Made by a program: the position numbers and the translations under genes. Below are positions 29,023-37,776 of a DNA stretch of 64,000 nt, in pieces. Source of the DNA: Betaproteobacteria bacterium (GTDB lineage: Bacteria > Pseudomonadota > Gammaproteobacteria > Burkholderiales > Casimicrobiaceae); the NCBI GenBank assembly GCA_016716425.1, contig JADJWJ010000014.1, positions 1 to 64,000 on the forward strand, given 5' to 3'. Below the pieces are notes generated by a model, which did not search any database, was not told the origin of the DNA, and saw only the letters and a program-made list of their open reading frames with translations. Each line of letters begins with the position of its first letter. Position 1 is the first letter of the stretch.

Positions 29023-31107
29023 CTATGCCTTGATGAACTCGGTGCGCCCGCCCAGCCACCGCTCGAGGTGCGCCTGCGCCGCCGCCGGCTCCGTCGCGGC
29101 GAGTTCGACCGCGGCATCGCGCGTCTGCTCGATCAGCGCGACGTCGCGCTCGAGGTCGGCGAAGCGCAGCAGCGGCATCCCGGACTGCCGGGCGCCCAGG
29201 AACTCGCCGGGCCCGCGGATGGCGAGATCCTGCCGCGCGATCTCGAAGCCGTCGGTGTTCTCGAAGATCACCTTCAGGCGCAGCTTCGCGACCTCGCCCA
29301 CCGGCTCCTCGAACAGCAGCACGCACGTCGACTCCGCCGCACCGCGCCCGACGCGGCCGCGCAACTGGTGCAACTGCGCGAGGCCGAAGCGCTCCGCGTG
29401 CTCGATCACCATGATCGACGCGTTGGGTACGTCGACGCCCACCTCGATCACGGTCGTCGCGACCAGCACGTCGATCGCGCCGGCGACGAACGCGGCCATC
29501 GTCACCGCCTTCTCGTCGGGCTTCATCCGGCCGTGCAGCAGCCCGACGCGCAGCGCCGGCAGCGCAGCGGTCAGCTCCGCGTGCAGCGCCACCGCCGTCT
29601 GCAACTCGAGCTTCTCCGACTCCTCGATCAGCGGGCACACCCAGTAGGCCTGGCGCCCTTCGGCGGCGAGCTTGCCGACCCACGACACGATCTCGCCGCG
29701 GCGCTTCTGGTTCACCATGCGTGTGGCGACCGGCGTGCGCCCGGGCGGCATCTCGTCCAGCACCGACACGTCGAGGTCGGCGTAGAACGTCATCGCCAGC
29801 GTGCGCGGGATGGGCGTGGCGCTCATCATCAGCTGGTGCGCCTCGGCGAGCCCCTTGCCGCGCAGCGCCAGCCGCTGCGCGACGCCGAAGCGGTGCTGCT
29901 CGTCGACGATCGCGAGCCCGAGGTTCGGCAGCTCCACCCCTTCCTGGAAGAGCGCATGCGTGCCGATCGCGAACGGGATCTCCCCGCTGCCGAGATCCGC
30001 GAGCGCCTTCCTGCGCGCCTTCGCCGGCACCGACCCCGACAGCCACGCGATGCGCACGGGCAGCCCGTCGAGCCACGCGGCGAGCTTGCGGTAGTGCTGC
30101 TCGGCGAGGATCTCGGTGGGCGCCATGAACGCGACCTGCTTGCCGCTCTCGATCGCCTGCAGCGCCGCGAGCGCCGCGACGATCGTCTTGCCCGAGCCGA
30201 CGTCGCCCTGCAGCAGCCGCTGCATGGGTGTCGAGCGCTTCAGATCGTGCGCGATCTCGCGCCCGACGCGCTGCTGCGCGCGCGTCAGCGCGAACGGCAC
30301 CCGGGCCAGCAGCTGCTTGGTCAACTCGCCGGTGCCGGTGAGCACCGGCGCGCGGCGCTGCGCGCGCGCGTGGCGGTGCGCCTTCAGCGACAGCTGCTGC
30401 GCCAGCAGCTCGTCGAACTTGAGCCGCGTCCACGCCGGATGCGTGCGGGCGTCGAGCGCGCGCTGCGTCATCTCGTTGAGCCGCGGCGGCGGCGTGTGCA
30501 GAAAGCGGATCGCGTCGCCGAACTTCCACAACTTGCGCCGCGCCACCCAATCCTCGGGCAGCGTGTCGGCGGTGAATGCGGGGTCGGCGGCGAGCGTGCG
30601 CGCGACGAGCTTGCGCAACGTCTCCTGCGCGAGGCCCGCCGTCGTCGGGTAGACGGGCGTCAGCCGGTCCGGCAGCGGCGCTCCCTCGACGACCACCTTG
30701 AACTGCGGGTGCACGATCTCGAGGCCGAAATAGCCGGGCCGCACGTCGCCGAACACGCGCACGCGCGTGCCCGGCTGCAGCGCCTTCTGCTGGCTCGGGT
30801 AGAACGTGAAGAAGCGCAGCACCAGCTGTGCATCGCGCCGGTCCGGGTCGGCGACGAGGCACACGAGCTGCCGCCGCGGCCGGTACTGGATCTCCGTGTT
30901 GACGATCACGCCTTCGGTCTGCGCAGCCAGACCAGGCTGGAGCGAGGCGAGCGGAACCAGACGCGTGTGGTCCTCGTAGCGCAGCGGCAGGTGCAGCACG
31001 AGATCGGCGTCGCGCGCGACGCCGAGGCGTGCCAGCTGGTCGGCGAGGCCGCGGCCCGACGATTTTTCGGCTGCCGGCTTCTTCGCGGCCCGCGCGGTTC
31101 GCGCCAT
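29023..31107 (-). CDS. recG: ATP-dependent DNA helicase RecG
   Basis: 694 residues from ATG 31107; a TTG five codons upstream also fits. RecG remodels stalled replication forks and Holliday junctions. The OB-fold wedge domain is at the N-terminus (LVLHLPLRYEDHTRLV), followed by the helicase core: Walker A LLQGDVGSGKTIVAALA, DEQH in AIVDEQHRFGVAQR, MSATPIPRTLAMT, and the TRG region with QLRGRVGRG. The frame is complete. It lies 25 bp downstream of ridA on the same strand and converges with the secreted-protein gene at 28282. Confidence 0.97.
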   Translation of the reverse strand: MARTARAAKKPAAEKSSGRGLADQLARLGVARDADLVLHLPLRYEDHTRLVPLASLQPGLAAQTEGVIVNTEIQYRPRRQLVCLVADPDRRDAQLVLRFFTFYPSQQKALQPGTRVRVFGDVRPGYFGLEIVHPQFKVVVEGAPLPDRLTPVYPTTAGLAQETLRKLVARTLAADPAFTADTLPEDWVARRKLWKFGDAIRFLHTPPPRLNEMTQRALDARTHPAWTRLKFDELLAQQLSLKAHRHARAQRRAPVLTGTGELTKQLLARVPFALTRAQQRVGREIAHDLKRSTPMQRLLQGDVGSGKTIVAALAALQAIESGKQVAFMAPTEILAEQHYRKLAAWLDGLPVRIAWLSGSVPAKARRKALADLGSGEIPFAIGTHALFQEGVELPNLGLAIVDEQHRFGVAQRLALRGKGLAEAHQLMMSATPIPRTLAMTFYADLDVSVLDEMPPGRTPVATRMVNQKRRGEIVSWVGKLAAEGRQAYWVCPLIEESEKLELQTAVALHAELTAALPALRVGLLHGRMKPDEKAVTMAAFVAGAIDVLVATTVIEVGVDVPNASIMVIEHAERFGLAQLHQLRGRVGRGAAESTCVLLFEEPVGEVAKLRLKVIFENTDGFEIARQDLAIRGPGEFLGARQSGMPLLRFADLERDVALIEQTRDAAVELAATEPAAAQAHLERWLGGRTEFIKA

Positions 31108-31132
31108 CGCACCGGCCGTCAACGCGTGGCGG

Positions 31133-31576
31133 CTATTGGCCCTTCGTCTGGTCGAACGGCTCGCGCCAGCCGGTCTGCGCCGAGGCGCTGCCGGCCGCGG
31201 ACAGGACCATCACCGCCTCGACCTCGATCAGCCCGCCGCGCGGCAGCGCCGCGACCTGATACGTCGCGCGCGCCGGGTACGGCTGCCGGAAGTAGCCGGC
31301 CATGATCTCGTTGACCTTCGCGAAGCCCGCGAGGTCGGCCATCAGGATCGACACCTTCACGAAGTCGTCGAGGCTGCCGCCCGCGGCCGTCGCGACGGCG
31401 CGCAGATTGGCGAACACGCGGTGCGCCTGCGCTTCGAGGCCGTCGACCATCTGGCCGGTGGCCGGATCGAGGCCGATCTGACCCGAGAGGTAGACGGTGT
31501 TGCCGGCGCGGATCGCCTGCGAGTAGGGCCCGATCGCCGCGGGCGCGTCGGGCGAGTGGATCACGTCTTTGCTCAT
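31133..31576 (-). CDS. ridA: RidA family enamine/imine deaminase
   Basis: 147 residues. RidA hydrolyses reactive 2-aminoacrylate-type enamines to ketoacids. Motifs seen: AIGPYSQAIRAGNTVYLSGQIGLDP, FVKVSILMADLAGFAKVNE, PARATYQVAALPRGGLIEVEAV; the Arg in PARAT is the usual substrate-binding Arg. The C-terminus is about 20 residues longer than the E. coli protein. The ATG overlaps the DedA-rhodanese stop (ATGA), so the two genes are coupled. Confidence 0.93.
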   Translation of the reverse strand: MSKDVIHSPDAPAAIGPYSQAIRAGNTVYLSGQIGLDPATGQMVDGLEAQAHRVFANLRAVATAAGGSLDDFVKVSILMADLAGFAKVNEIMAGYFRQPYPARATYQVAALPRGGLIEVEAVMVLSAAGSASAQTGWREPFDQTKGQ

Positions 31577-32553
31577 GTCGGGGTCTTCCGGACGTGCAAC
31601 GGCACTACTCTAGCACCGCCGGTCTCGGCCGCCTCCACGGGGTGGCCGGCGGCGATCCATGCGTCGATGCCGCCCAACAGCGGCCGCACGCGCTTGAAGC
31701 CGTGCTCGACGAGCACCTTGGCGATCTTCGCCGCCGTGTACTCGTTCGGGCACGCGCAGTAGACGACCACTTCGCTGTCCGGCTCGATCGCCAGCAGGTC
31801 GACGCGCATGTTGTTGGGATCGACGGTGATCGCACCCGGGATGCGGCCCGTCAGCGCCTGCGACATCGGCGTGCGCACGTCGATCACCTTGCCGACGCGC
31901 TCGGCGCGCATCAGGTCGGAGAGCTCGTCGACGGTGACGCGGTCCATCCGCAGTTGCCAGATGAAGAGCTCGCGCTGCCACCACTTCACCGCGATGTACG
32001 CGACGAAGCCGCCGGCGATCAGCCACAGGCCGACCTTGCCCAGCGTCTCGAACACGCCGAGTACCTGGTTGATCGCGCCGCTGAACGCGTAGCCCAGACC
32101 GATGGCGACCCCCGACCACAGCGTGGCGCCGATCGCGTCGAACAGCGCGAATTTCCAGACCGGCAGGCGCACGACGCCCGCCATCGACGTCGCCACCGAC
32201 GCGAAACCCGGTATGAACTTGGCGACCGCGAGCGAGCGCGCGCCCCAGCGCGAGAAGATCGACTCGGTCTGCCGGACGCAGGAGTCGGGCGACAGCGAGA
32301 CGCGGCAGATCGACTGGAGGATGCCGCTGCCGTACTTGCGCCCCGCCGTGTACCACCCGAAGTCGGCGATGAGCGAGGCCGCCACGGCCACGGCGAGGAG
32401 TTCCCAGAGCGGAGCGCCCCCGCGCGCGACCAGCGCGCCGGTGACGATCAGCGTCGGATACGCCGGCACCGGAAGGCCCGACTGCAGCATCAGCACGTTC
32501 ACGAACACGAGCGCGAGCCCGTAGTGCTGGATCAGTTCAACCAGTTGTTCCAT
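31573..32553 (-). CDS. DedA/SNARE-associated membrane protein fused to rhodanese
   Basis: 326 residues. The first 210 are a DedA (VTT) membrane domain: LPVPAYPTLIVTGALVARGG, RKYGSGILQSICRVSLSPDSCVRQTESIFSRWG, KFIPGFASVATSMAGVVR. DedA proteins are linked to lipid flipping and envelope stability. Residues 215-310 are a rhodanese (VIDVRTPMSQALTGRIPGAI) with the expected active-site Cys in VVVYCACPNEY. The rhodanese domain should lie in the cytoplasm and handle a sulfur or persulfide signal. This fusion is known in proteobacteria; its purpose is not settled. It is coupled by overlap to ridA. Confidence 0.92.
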   Translation of the reverse strand: MEQLVELIQHYGLALVFVNVLMLQSGLPVPAYPTLIVTGALVARGGAPLWELLAVAVAASLIADFGWYTAGRKYGSGILQSICRVSLSPDSCVRQTESIFSRWGARSLAVAKFIPGFASVATSMAGVVRLPVWKFALFDAIGATLWSGVAIGLGYAFSGAINQVLGVFETLGKVGLWLIAGGFVAYIAVKWWQRELFIWQLRMDRVTVDELSDLMRAERVGKVIDVRTPMSQALTGRIPGAITVDPNNMRVDLLAIEPDSEVVVYCACPNEYTAAKIAKVLVEHGFKRVRPLLGGIDAWIAAGHPVEAAETGGARVVPLHVRKTPT

Positions 32554-32682
32554 GACGCGGGGGCTTCCGGGACACGAGAGGCGGAGATGGGTGCGGCGGG
32601 CCGCAAACGCAACCCCTTGTCGGTCGCGGGCACCGCCGGGAGTTTACGTCGTGCGCGGGGCGGCAGGGGCGCACGCCGCGTC

Positions 32683-33174
32683 CTAGCCGGCGGCGAGCGC
32701 CCGCGTCAGGGCGGCGACGCCGAAGATCGACGCGTTGTACAGCATATGCACGGCTGCCGCCACGAAGTAGGCATCGCCGAGCGACCGCGTGCGCCACGCG
32801 TAGAGTGCCGCCGCGTAGACGACGAACGGCCAGAACGCGAGCGCGACCTGCCACGCCGACCCGCCAAAGCCGTGCGCGAGCGCCGCCAGCGCGGCGAGCA
32901 GGACGGCGCGCGGCCAGTCGCTGCCGAAGGGCAGGTGCAGGAGCGCCAACGCGAGCGGGATCATCACCGCGGTCTCGACGAGCGGGGCGACGACGATGCT
33001 GTAGAACGCGAATCCGGCGGGATCGGGCAGCGGCGGCGGCGTCAGCGATGCACCATCGAACGCGACCCGCAGCGCGAACAGGGCGAGCGACGGCGCCAGC
33101 GCGAGCCACCACGCCATCGCGACATACCGCAGGCGTCCCGCCGCGGTGCTCGCGAGGAGGCGCAACGGATTCAT
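32683..33174 (-). CDS. CPBP-like multi-pass membrane protein
   Basis: 163 residues from ATG 33174, with four to five hydrophobic segments. The motifs APLVETAVM, AHGFGGS and AVHMLYNAS (HxxxN) sit where the CPBP intramembrane protease/ABI family has its EE, FxxxH and HxxxN motifs, but the first Glu pair is reduced to a single Glu. It may be a degenerate, non-proteolytic relative. It is transcribed alone, with no overlap to neighbours. Function uncertain. Confidence 0.6.
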   Translation of the reverse strand: MNPLRLLASTAAGRLRYVAMAWWLALAPSLALFALRVAFDGASLTPPPLPDPAGFAFYSIVVAPLVETAVMIPLALALLHLPFGSDWPRAVLLAALAALAHGFGGSAWQVALAFWPFVVYAAALYAWRTRSLGDAYFVAAAVHMLYNASIFGVAALTRALAAG

Positions 33175-34135
33175 CGTGCGTGCGCGGCGGCGATCACGTT
33201 CGTGCAGGCAGCTGTAGACCACGAATCGCGCTGCCGCGCAAGCAACGCGTACCTGCCACGCATGACAATTGTCAACATCCGATCATTTTGCGCGGAGTAG
33301 GCTCGAAGTGGTTCGTCGCTCTGCCTGCATGCTGCGCCAGCACGATGCAATGCCTGCCGGCACGAACGCGGGCCGACGGATGCACGATGCGGCTCTTCGA
33401 CACCTGCAGTTGCGAAGATCGCGCGACACGGCGCGAATCCGCGCCCTTGCCGCGCTGCCGGGATGCTTGGGCGCGGCGGCTGGTGGCGAAGGCCTTCGCG
33501 GTCCTTGCCGCGTGCGCGCCGTGCATGGTCGCCGCGCATATTGCCGGCGCGACGGCGGCCGTCGACGTCGTGGAGTGTGCGGCGCACGCCCGGATGCACC
33601 ACGCAACGGCGCCGCAGGGCGGCGCAACCGTCGCCTACGACCGTCGAGGCGGTAGGGCCGAAGGCGCGCCGCCGGAGTACCGGCCCGCATCGACGCAGTC
33701 GCTTCCCGAATCGCCGGCAGGCGAATGCGAGACGGAAAGCGACGCGCGTCCACGCATGAACCCGGGCCGGTCGGCGCAGCCACCCGGCGACCTGACCATG
33801 CCGGTCACGTGGCGCCAGCGGTACGCGCCGGATGACGGCGCGCAGTCGATCGGCGCATCCATGGCGTGTCCGAAAGGCCTGGCCGCGCGCCACGCCTCGC
33901 GCTTCCCGGTCGCGCGTGCAGCGGCAACGCCCTTCTCACGCTTCGACCGTGCTGCGCGCGGCCCTCCGGCATTCGCGGTCGCCTCGCACCGCTAGACACC
34001 GAAACGAAGCGGTCCCGGTCGCGCACGACGCACTGCGTCGCGGCAGCGCACGGCCGGGCTTACAGGGCAGTCCTGGTCACGCACGGCACGCAGCATCGTG
34101 GCCGCGTGCGGCCGGGGTTCGAAAGGATTCGTGTC
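33175..34135 (+). other. Long gap without a convincing gene
   Basis: Almost 1 kb between the CPBP-like gene and the Ig-repeat gene. Several frames stay open on both strands, as expected at this GC. The best is 33387-33995 on the plus strand, which has a hydrophobic stretch (LVAKAFAVLAACAPCMVAAH) that could be a signal peptide, but no ribosome site and a non-protein-like rest. Around 33255-33300 the DNA is AT-rich and may hold promoters. Nothing else is supported. Confidence 0.4.
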
Positions 34136-37120
34136 ATGAGACGGACACTGCGAATCGGCTCCGCACTGGTCTTCGCGCTCGCCGCGACGGCCGCCGCGGC
34201 GCAACCGCTGCAGTGGCGAACGATCGCCAACAACGCGGACACCATGCCAGGCTCCACACTGACCTTCAGCAGCTTCAACCAGCCGTCGGTGAATGCGGAC
34301 GGGCTGGTCGTGTTCCGCGCCCGCAGCAAGGGCGCGGACGCCGGCGGCGAAGCGGTGAACAGCACCGAGATCTCCGCGCGGCCGTCGGTCTGGTCGACCA
34401 TCGTTCCGGACGCCGCCGGCGGCGGCCCCGTGCACGGCATCTACAAGCGCCAGATGGCCGGTATGGTGTTCGGGTCGCCGATCGTCGAGGTCACGGCGCG
34501 CGGCAGGACCGTGCCTCCACCCAACAACGCGCTGATCAACGGCGCGCTCGCGACGTTCGAGGAATTTCCGTCGACGCCGCGCATCGACATCCTGTCACCG
34601 ACGCTCGCCACCCGCGGCCAGTCGCGGCCGGTGTACGAGTACCAGGTCGGCGTCGATCCGACCACAGGCCTGCCCCTGACGACCAAGGTCGGCACGTCCG
34701 GGATCTACACAGATCCCGGCAACGTTCTGGTCACCGGCGCGAGCCTGCTCGGCGCCGTGACCGACTTTCCGTCCGGAACCGTGACGTTCCCCTACTACTC
34801 GGTACCCGGCGCACCTCCCGGCACGCGCTTCGACCAGTTTCCGGGCGGTCCCGCCGTCACCAACGGCACGATCATCGCGTTCAAGGGAAACTACACCGAT
34901 CCTTCGGACGGATTGGGCCGGACCGGCGTGTACTACCGGGACGTGGCGGCCAGCGGCGGCACCTCGGCGATCGAGTTGGTGGCCCGTTCGGGAATGGTGA
35001 TTCCCAATCCGCCCGGCGCGCCCGTCGTGACGTTCGGCTCCACGGCGCCGCCGAGCGCGGCGAACGGTCACATGGTCTTCACCGGCCTCGACATCGAGGA
35101 GGCGCCGACGCGCGGCGGGATCTATCGGGCCCCGCTGCAGCCGTCGCCGTCGTTGCAGACGCTGGCAGGCATCGGCGACCAGGTGCCGGGTGAAGCGGCA
35201 GGCGTCGGATTCAATGCGTTCGGGGAGGGCCTGTCGATCAGTTCCGACGGGCGGTTCGTGTCGTTCTGGGCCGCATGGGGAACCGAGACGTTCACCAAGG
35301 TGCTCAGCTGTCCCGTGGACGGCAACGCGGAGATCGTCGCGTACTGCGCCGCGAACTACCCGAGCGGCTACCTGGCGACCATTCCGGTCCACCAGGGAAT
35401 CTTCGTCGTCGACGCGCAGACCGGCAAGATCTACCCGGTCGCCAAGACGCTTGCCGACGGTTACGTCGATTTTCTCTACTGGGTCTTCTCCGGCAGGCCG
35501 CCCGGAACCGGCGGCGGCGACGAGCCGGCGTACGAGCCCCCGCGCTGGCGTGCGTCGGCGTTCACGGCGCTCTACGGCGTTCCGGGGTGGGAGGTCCAGA
35601 CCGCGTTCAAGGCGGGGAGGTCAGGCTACGACGGCATCTACGTGCGTCAGGGCAGAAGTCTCGCGCGCCCGCTGCTCACGGTCGTCGAGACGCAGAACAC
35701 GGCTGGGCCGGCCATCGACCCGATGGCGCCGGCCAACTCGGTGGTCACGGCCATCGGCATCGAGCGGGACGGGTTCCGCAACGGCAATCTCGTGGTCGCG
35801 GCCAGCATGCTCTTCGCGGATCCGGTGACGCCGCTGGGATGGGCCGGGATCTACTACACGAAGGTGGCGGCGATTCCGTTCATCCCCGATCCTCCGGAGC
35901 CGGTGGCGTCGGCGACCGCGCTTGTCAGCTCCGCCAATCCGGCGACGCTCGGCGCCGTGGTGACGTTCACGGCCACGGTAACGGGGAGCAGCCCGATCGG
36001 CACAGTCGGCTTCACCGCCGACGGCACGTCGATCGCGGGATGCGCCGCTGTCACCCTCGCGTCCGGGTTCGGCGCCGCACGCACCGCGACCTGCAGCACC
36101 AGCGGGCTCGCGCTCGGCGTGCACGCCATCGTCGCCAGCTACTCCGGCGACGCGGGCAACCTGCCGTCGGCCAGCGCGCCGCTTTCGCAGGTGATCAACG
36201 AGGCGACGCTGCAACCGACGACGACGACGCTCGCGAGCTCGCTCAATCCTGCCAATCCGGGCGCCCTGATCACATTTACTGCAACCGTGACCGGTGCGTC
36301 GCCCACGGGAACCGTCGGCTTCACGGACGATGGCGTCCCGGTCCCGGGATGCGCCGCGGTCGTGGCCACGGCGGGCAGCTTCGGCAGCGGTATCCCCACC
36401 GCGAAGTGCTCGACCAGCGGCCTTGCCGCCGGCACGCACCAGATCGTCGCGAGCTACAGCGGCGACGCGGCGAACGCGCCGTCAGCGAGTGCTCCGCTCG
36501 CGCAGGTGATCAACAGCGGGCCCGCGCCGACCACGACCGTGCTCGTCACCTCGCTCAATCCGTCCACGGTCGGCAGCAGCGTCACCTTCACGGCCACCGT
36601 CAGCGGAAGCAGCCCGACCGGCACCGTTGACTTCCGGGACGGCGGAGCCACGATCGCGGGTTGCGGCGCGCAGCCGCTCAACGGCGCGGGCCAGGCGACG
36701 TGCACGACCAGCAGCCTTGGCGCCGGGACGCACAGCATCACGGCCGGCTATGGTGGCGATGCAAACAACCTCGCCTCGGTGAGTCCGGCGCTCTCGCAGG
36801 TCGTCAATCCGGCGGTCGTGCCGTCGCTGACGATCGTTCTCGCGAGTTCGCTCAATCCGTCCCGAACCGGGAACGCGGTCACGTTCACCGCAACGGTGAC
36901 GGGCAACGCTCCGACGGGTGTCGTCCGCTTCACCAGCAATGGCGCGAACATTACCGGCTGTTTTGCCGTTGCGCTCACGGGTACCGGGAACACCCGCACG
37001 GCCGCATGTACGACCAGCAGCCTCGCGATGGGAATCCACAGGATTCTCGCGGCCTACAGCGGCGACGCCAACAACGCCGCGGCGAGCAGTGCCATGTACA
37101 CGCAGTTCGTCTTCCCCTGA
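34136..37120 (+). CDS. Large exported protein with four Ig-like (Big_3-type) repeats
   Basis: 994 residues from ATG 34136, with AAAGGA upstream and a signal peptide ending AATAAAAQ. Residues 30-585 form a repetitive beta-rich region with many VFRARS, GIYTDPG, GTIIAFKGNYTD and GIYVRQGRS segments, suggestive of a propeller-like fold. From residue 590 come four Ig-like domains of about 100 residues, starting near 590, 692, 797 and 894. Each has the pattern SSLNPxxxGxxVTFTATVTG, GTVxFxxxG and HxIxAxYSGDxxN. The Cys pairs inside each repeat may form disulfides. The protein ends with the last repeat, without a sorting tail. Probably a secreted or surface structural protein. Confidence 0.85.
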   Translation: MRRTLRIGSALVFALAATAAAAQPLQWRTIANNADTMPGSTLTFSSFNQPSVNADGLVVFRARSKGADAGGEAVNSTEISARPSVWSTIVPDAAGGGPVHGIYKRQMAGMVFGSPIVEVTARGRTVPPPNNALINGALATFEEFPSTPRIDILSPTLATRGQSRPVYEYQVGVDPTTGLPLTTKVGTSGIYTDPGNVLVTGASLLGAVTDFPSGTVTFPYYSVPGAPPGTRFDQFPGGPAVTNGTIIAFKGNYTDPSDGLGRTGVYYRDVAASGGTSAIELVARSGMVIPNPPGAPVVTFGSTAPPSAANGHMVFTGLDIEEAPTRGGIYRAPLQPSPSLQTLAGIGDQVPGEAAGVGFNAFGEGLSISSDGRFVSFWAAWGTETFTKVLSCPVDGNAEIVAYCAANYPSGYLATIPVHQGIFVVDAQTGKIYPVAKTLADGYVDFLYWVFSGRPPGTGGGDEPAYEPPRWRASAFTALYGVPGWEVQTAFKAGRSGYDGIYVRQGRSLARPLLTVVETQNTAGPAIDPMAPANSVVTAIGIERDGFRNGNLVVAASMLFADPVTPLGWAGIYYTKVAAIPFIPDPPEPVASATALVSSANPATLGAVVTFTATVTGSSPIGTVGFTADGTSIAGCAAVTLASGFGAARTATCSTSGLALGVHAIVASYSGDAGNLPSASAPLSQVINEATLQPTTTTLASSLNPANPGALITFTATVTGASPTGTVGFTDDGVPVPGCAAVVATAGSFGSGIPTAKCSTSGLAAGTHQIVASYSGDAANAPSASAPLAQVINSGPAPTTTVLVTSLNPSTVGSSVTFTATVSGSSPTGTVDFRDGGATIAGCGAQPLNGAGQATCTTSSLGAGTHSITAGYGGDANNLASVSPALSQVVNPAVVPSLTIVLASSLNPSRTGNAVTFTATVTGNAPTGVVRFTSNGANITGCFAVALTGTGNTRTAACTTSSLAMGIHRILAAYSGDANNAAASSAMYTQFVFP

Positions 37121-37146
37121 TGGCCCGTTAGCGGCCATGCAGACCC

Positions 37147-37175
37147 CGGGGCTGCACGCCACGCGTGCGGCCCCG
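37147..37175 (+). terminator. Hairpin downstream of the Ig-repeat gene
   Basis: CGGGGCTGCACGC pairs with GCGTGCGGCCCCG with one T-G mismatch, 27 bp after the stop. There is no T-tract, so it may act as a weak or Rho-assisted terminator. Confidence 0.45.
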
Positions 37176-37276
37176 GTGCCTTTCGCGCCGTCGTGTCTCG
37201 CCTCGCCCGAACTTCCGCGGCTCTGGCCGCGCCATCCTGCAGCTTCGGCCGGTCCGGCGCGCCGAACGCAGAGTCG

Positions 37277-37306
37277 TTTACCGGCGGGACCTGAACCGGG
37301 TATAAT
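37277..37306 (+). promoter_or_regulatory. sigma-70 promoter of the tRNA gene
   Basis: A perfect -10 TATAAT (37301-37306) stands 18 bp after a TTTACC -35 (37277-37282). The tRNA starts 13 bp after the -10, the usual position for initiation at or near the mature 5' end. Confidence 0.8.
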
Positions 37307-37318
37307 CGTGCCCCTCGT

Positions 37319-37394
<76 letters not shown>

Positions 37395-37402
37395 CCATTC
37401 CG

Positions 37403-37434
37403 CGCCCAACCTTACCGGTTGGGCGTTGTCGTTT
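37403..37434 (+). terminator. Intrinsic terminator of the tRNA gene
   Basis: CGCCCAACC (37403-37411), loop TTACC, GGTTGGGCG (37417-37425): a perfect 9-bp stem followed by a T-rich run (TTGTCGTTT). It starts 9 bp after the tRNA 3' end. Confidence 0.88.
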
Positions 37435-37776
37435 GCAGGCGCCCTCGTCGCCGCGCGGAATGCGCAGCGATGCGCCGCGGCGCAACCTGCCGGCGCCCGT
37501 CACCACCTCCTCCGCTCGGCATCCGCCGGGCGGCGCAGCGCGCGCGATGCCGGCCACGCGCCGCACCCTGGTCGAACCCACGCGACGCTGGCGTCCGGCC
37601 ACCGCAACCGGCCTCGTGCCGGGCCCGGCAGTCGCGTCGAGGTACGGGACTTGCTTGAGCCGTTCGCGGTCGACGGGACACATCCGTCCCACACGCCTGC
37701 GCCCGGCCGTCCCGTCGTGCGCTCGACGGGCAACCCCACCGCCCTCCGATTCGAACAGCGAGAAAGATCCCCACCC
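37435..37776 (+). other. Intergenic region upstream of the GH64-like gene
   Basis: About 340 bp. A long upstream extension of the GH64 frame is open but its codons are not protein-like and a signal peptide fits only at 37777 or 37846. No promoter consensus could be assigned with confidence. Confidence 0.35.

Noticed and set aside
33387..33995. Possible secreted protein in the 33-34 kb gap
   Set aside because: One hydrophobic stretch only; no ribosome site and the remainder is not protein-like.
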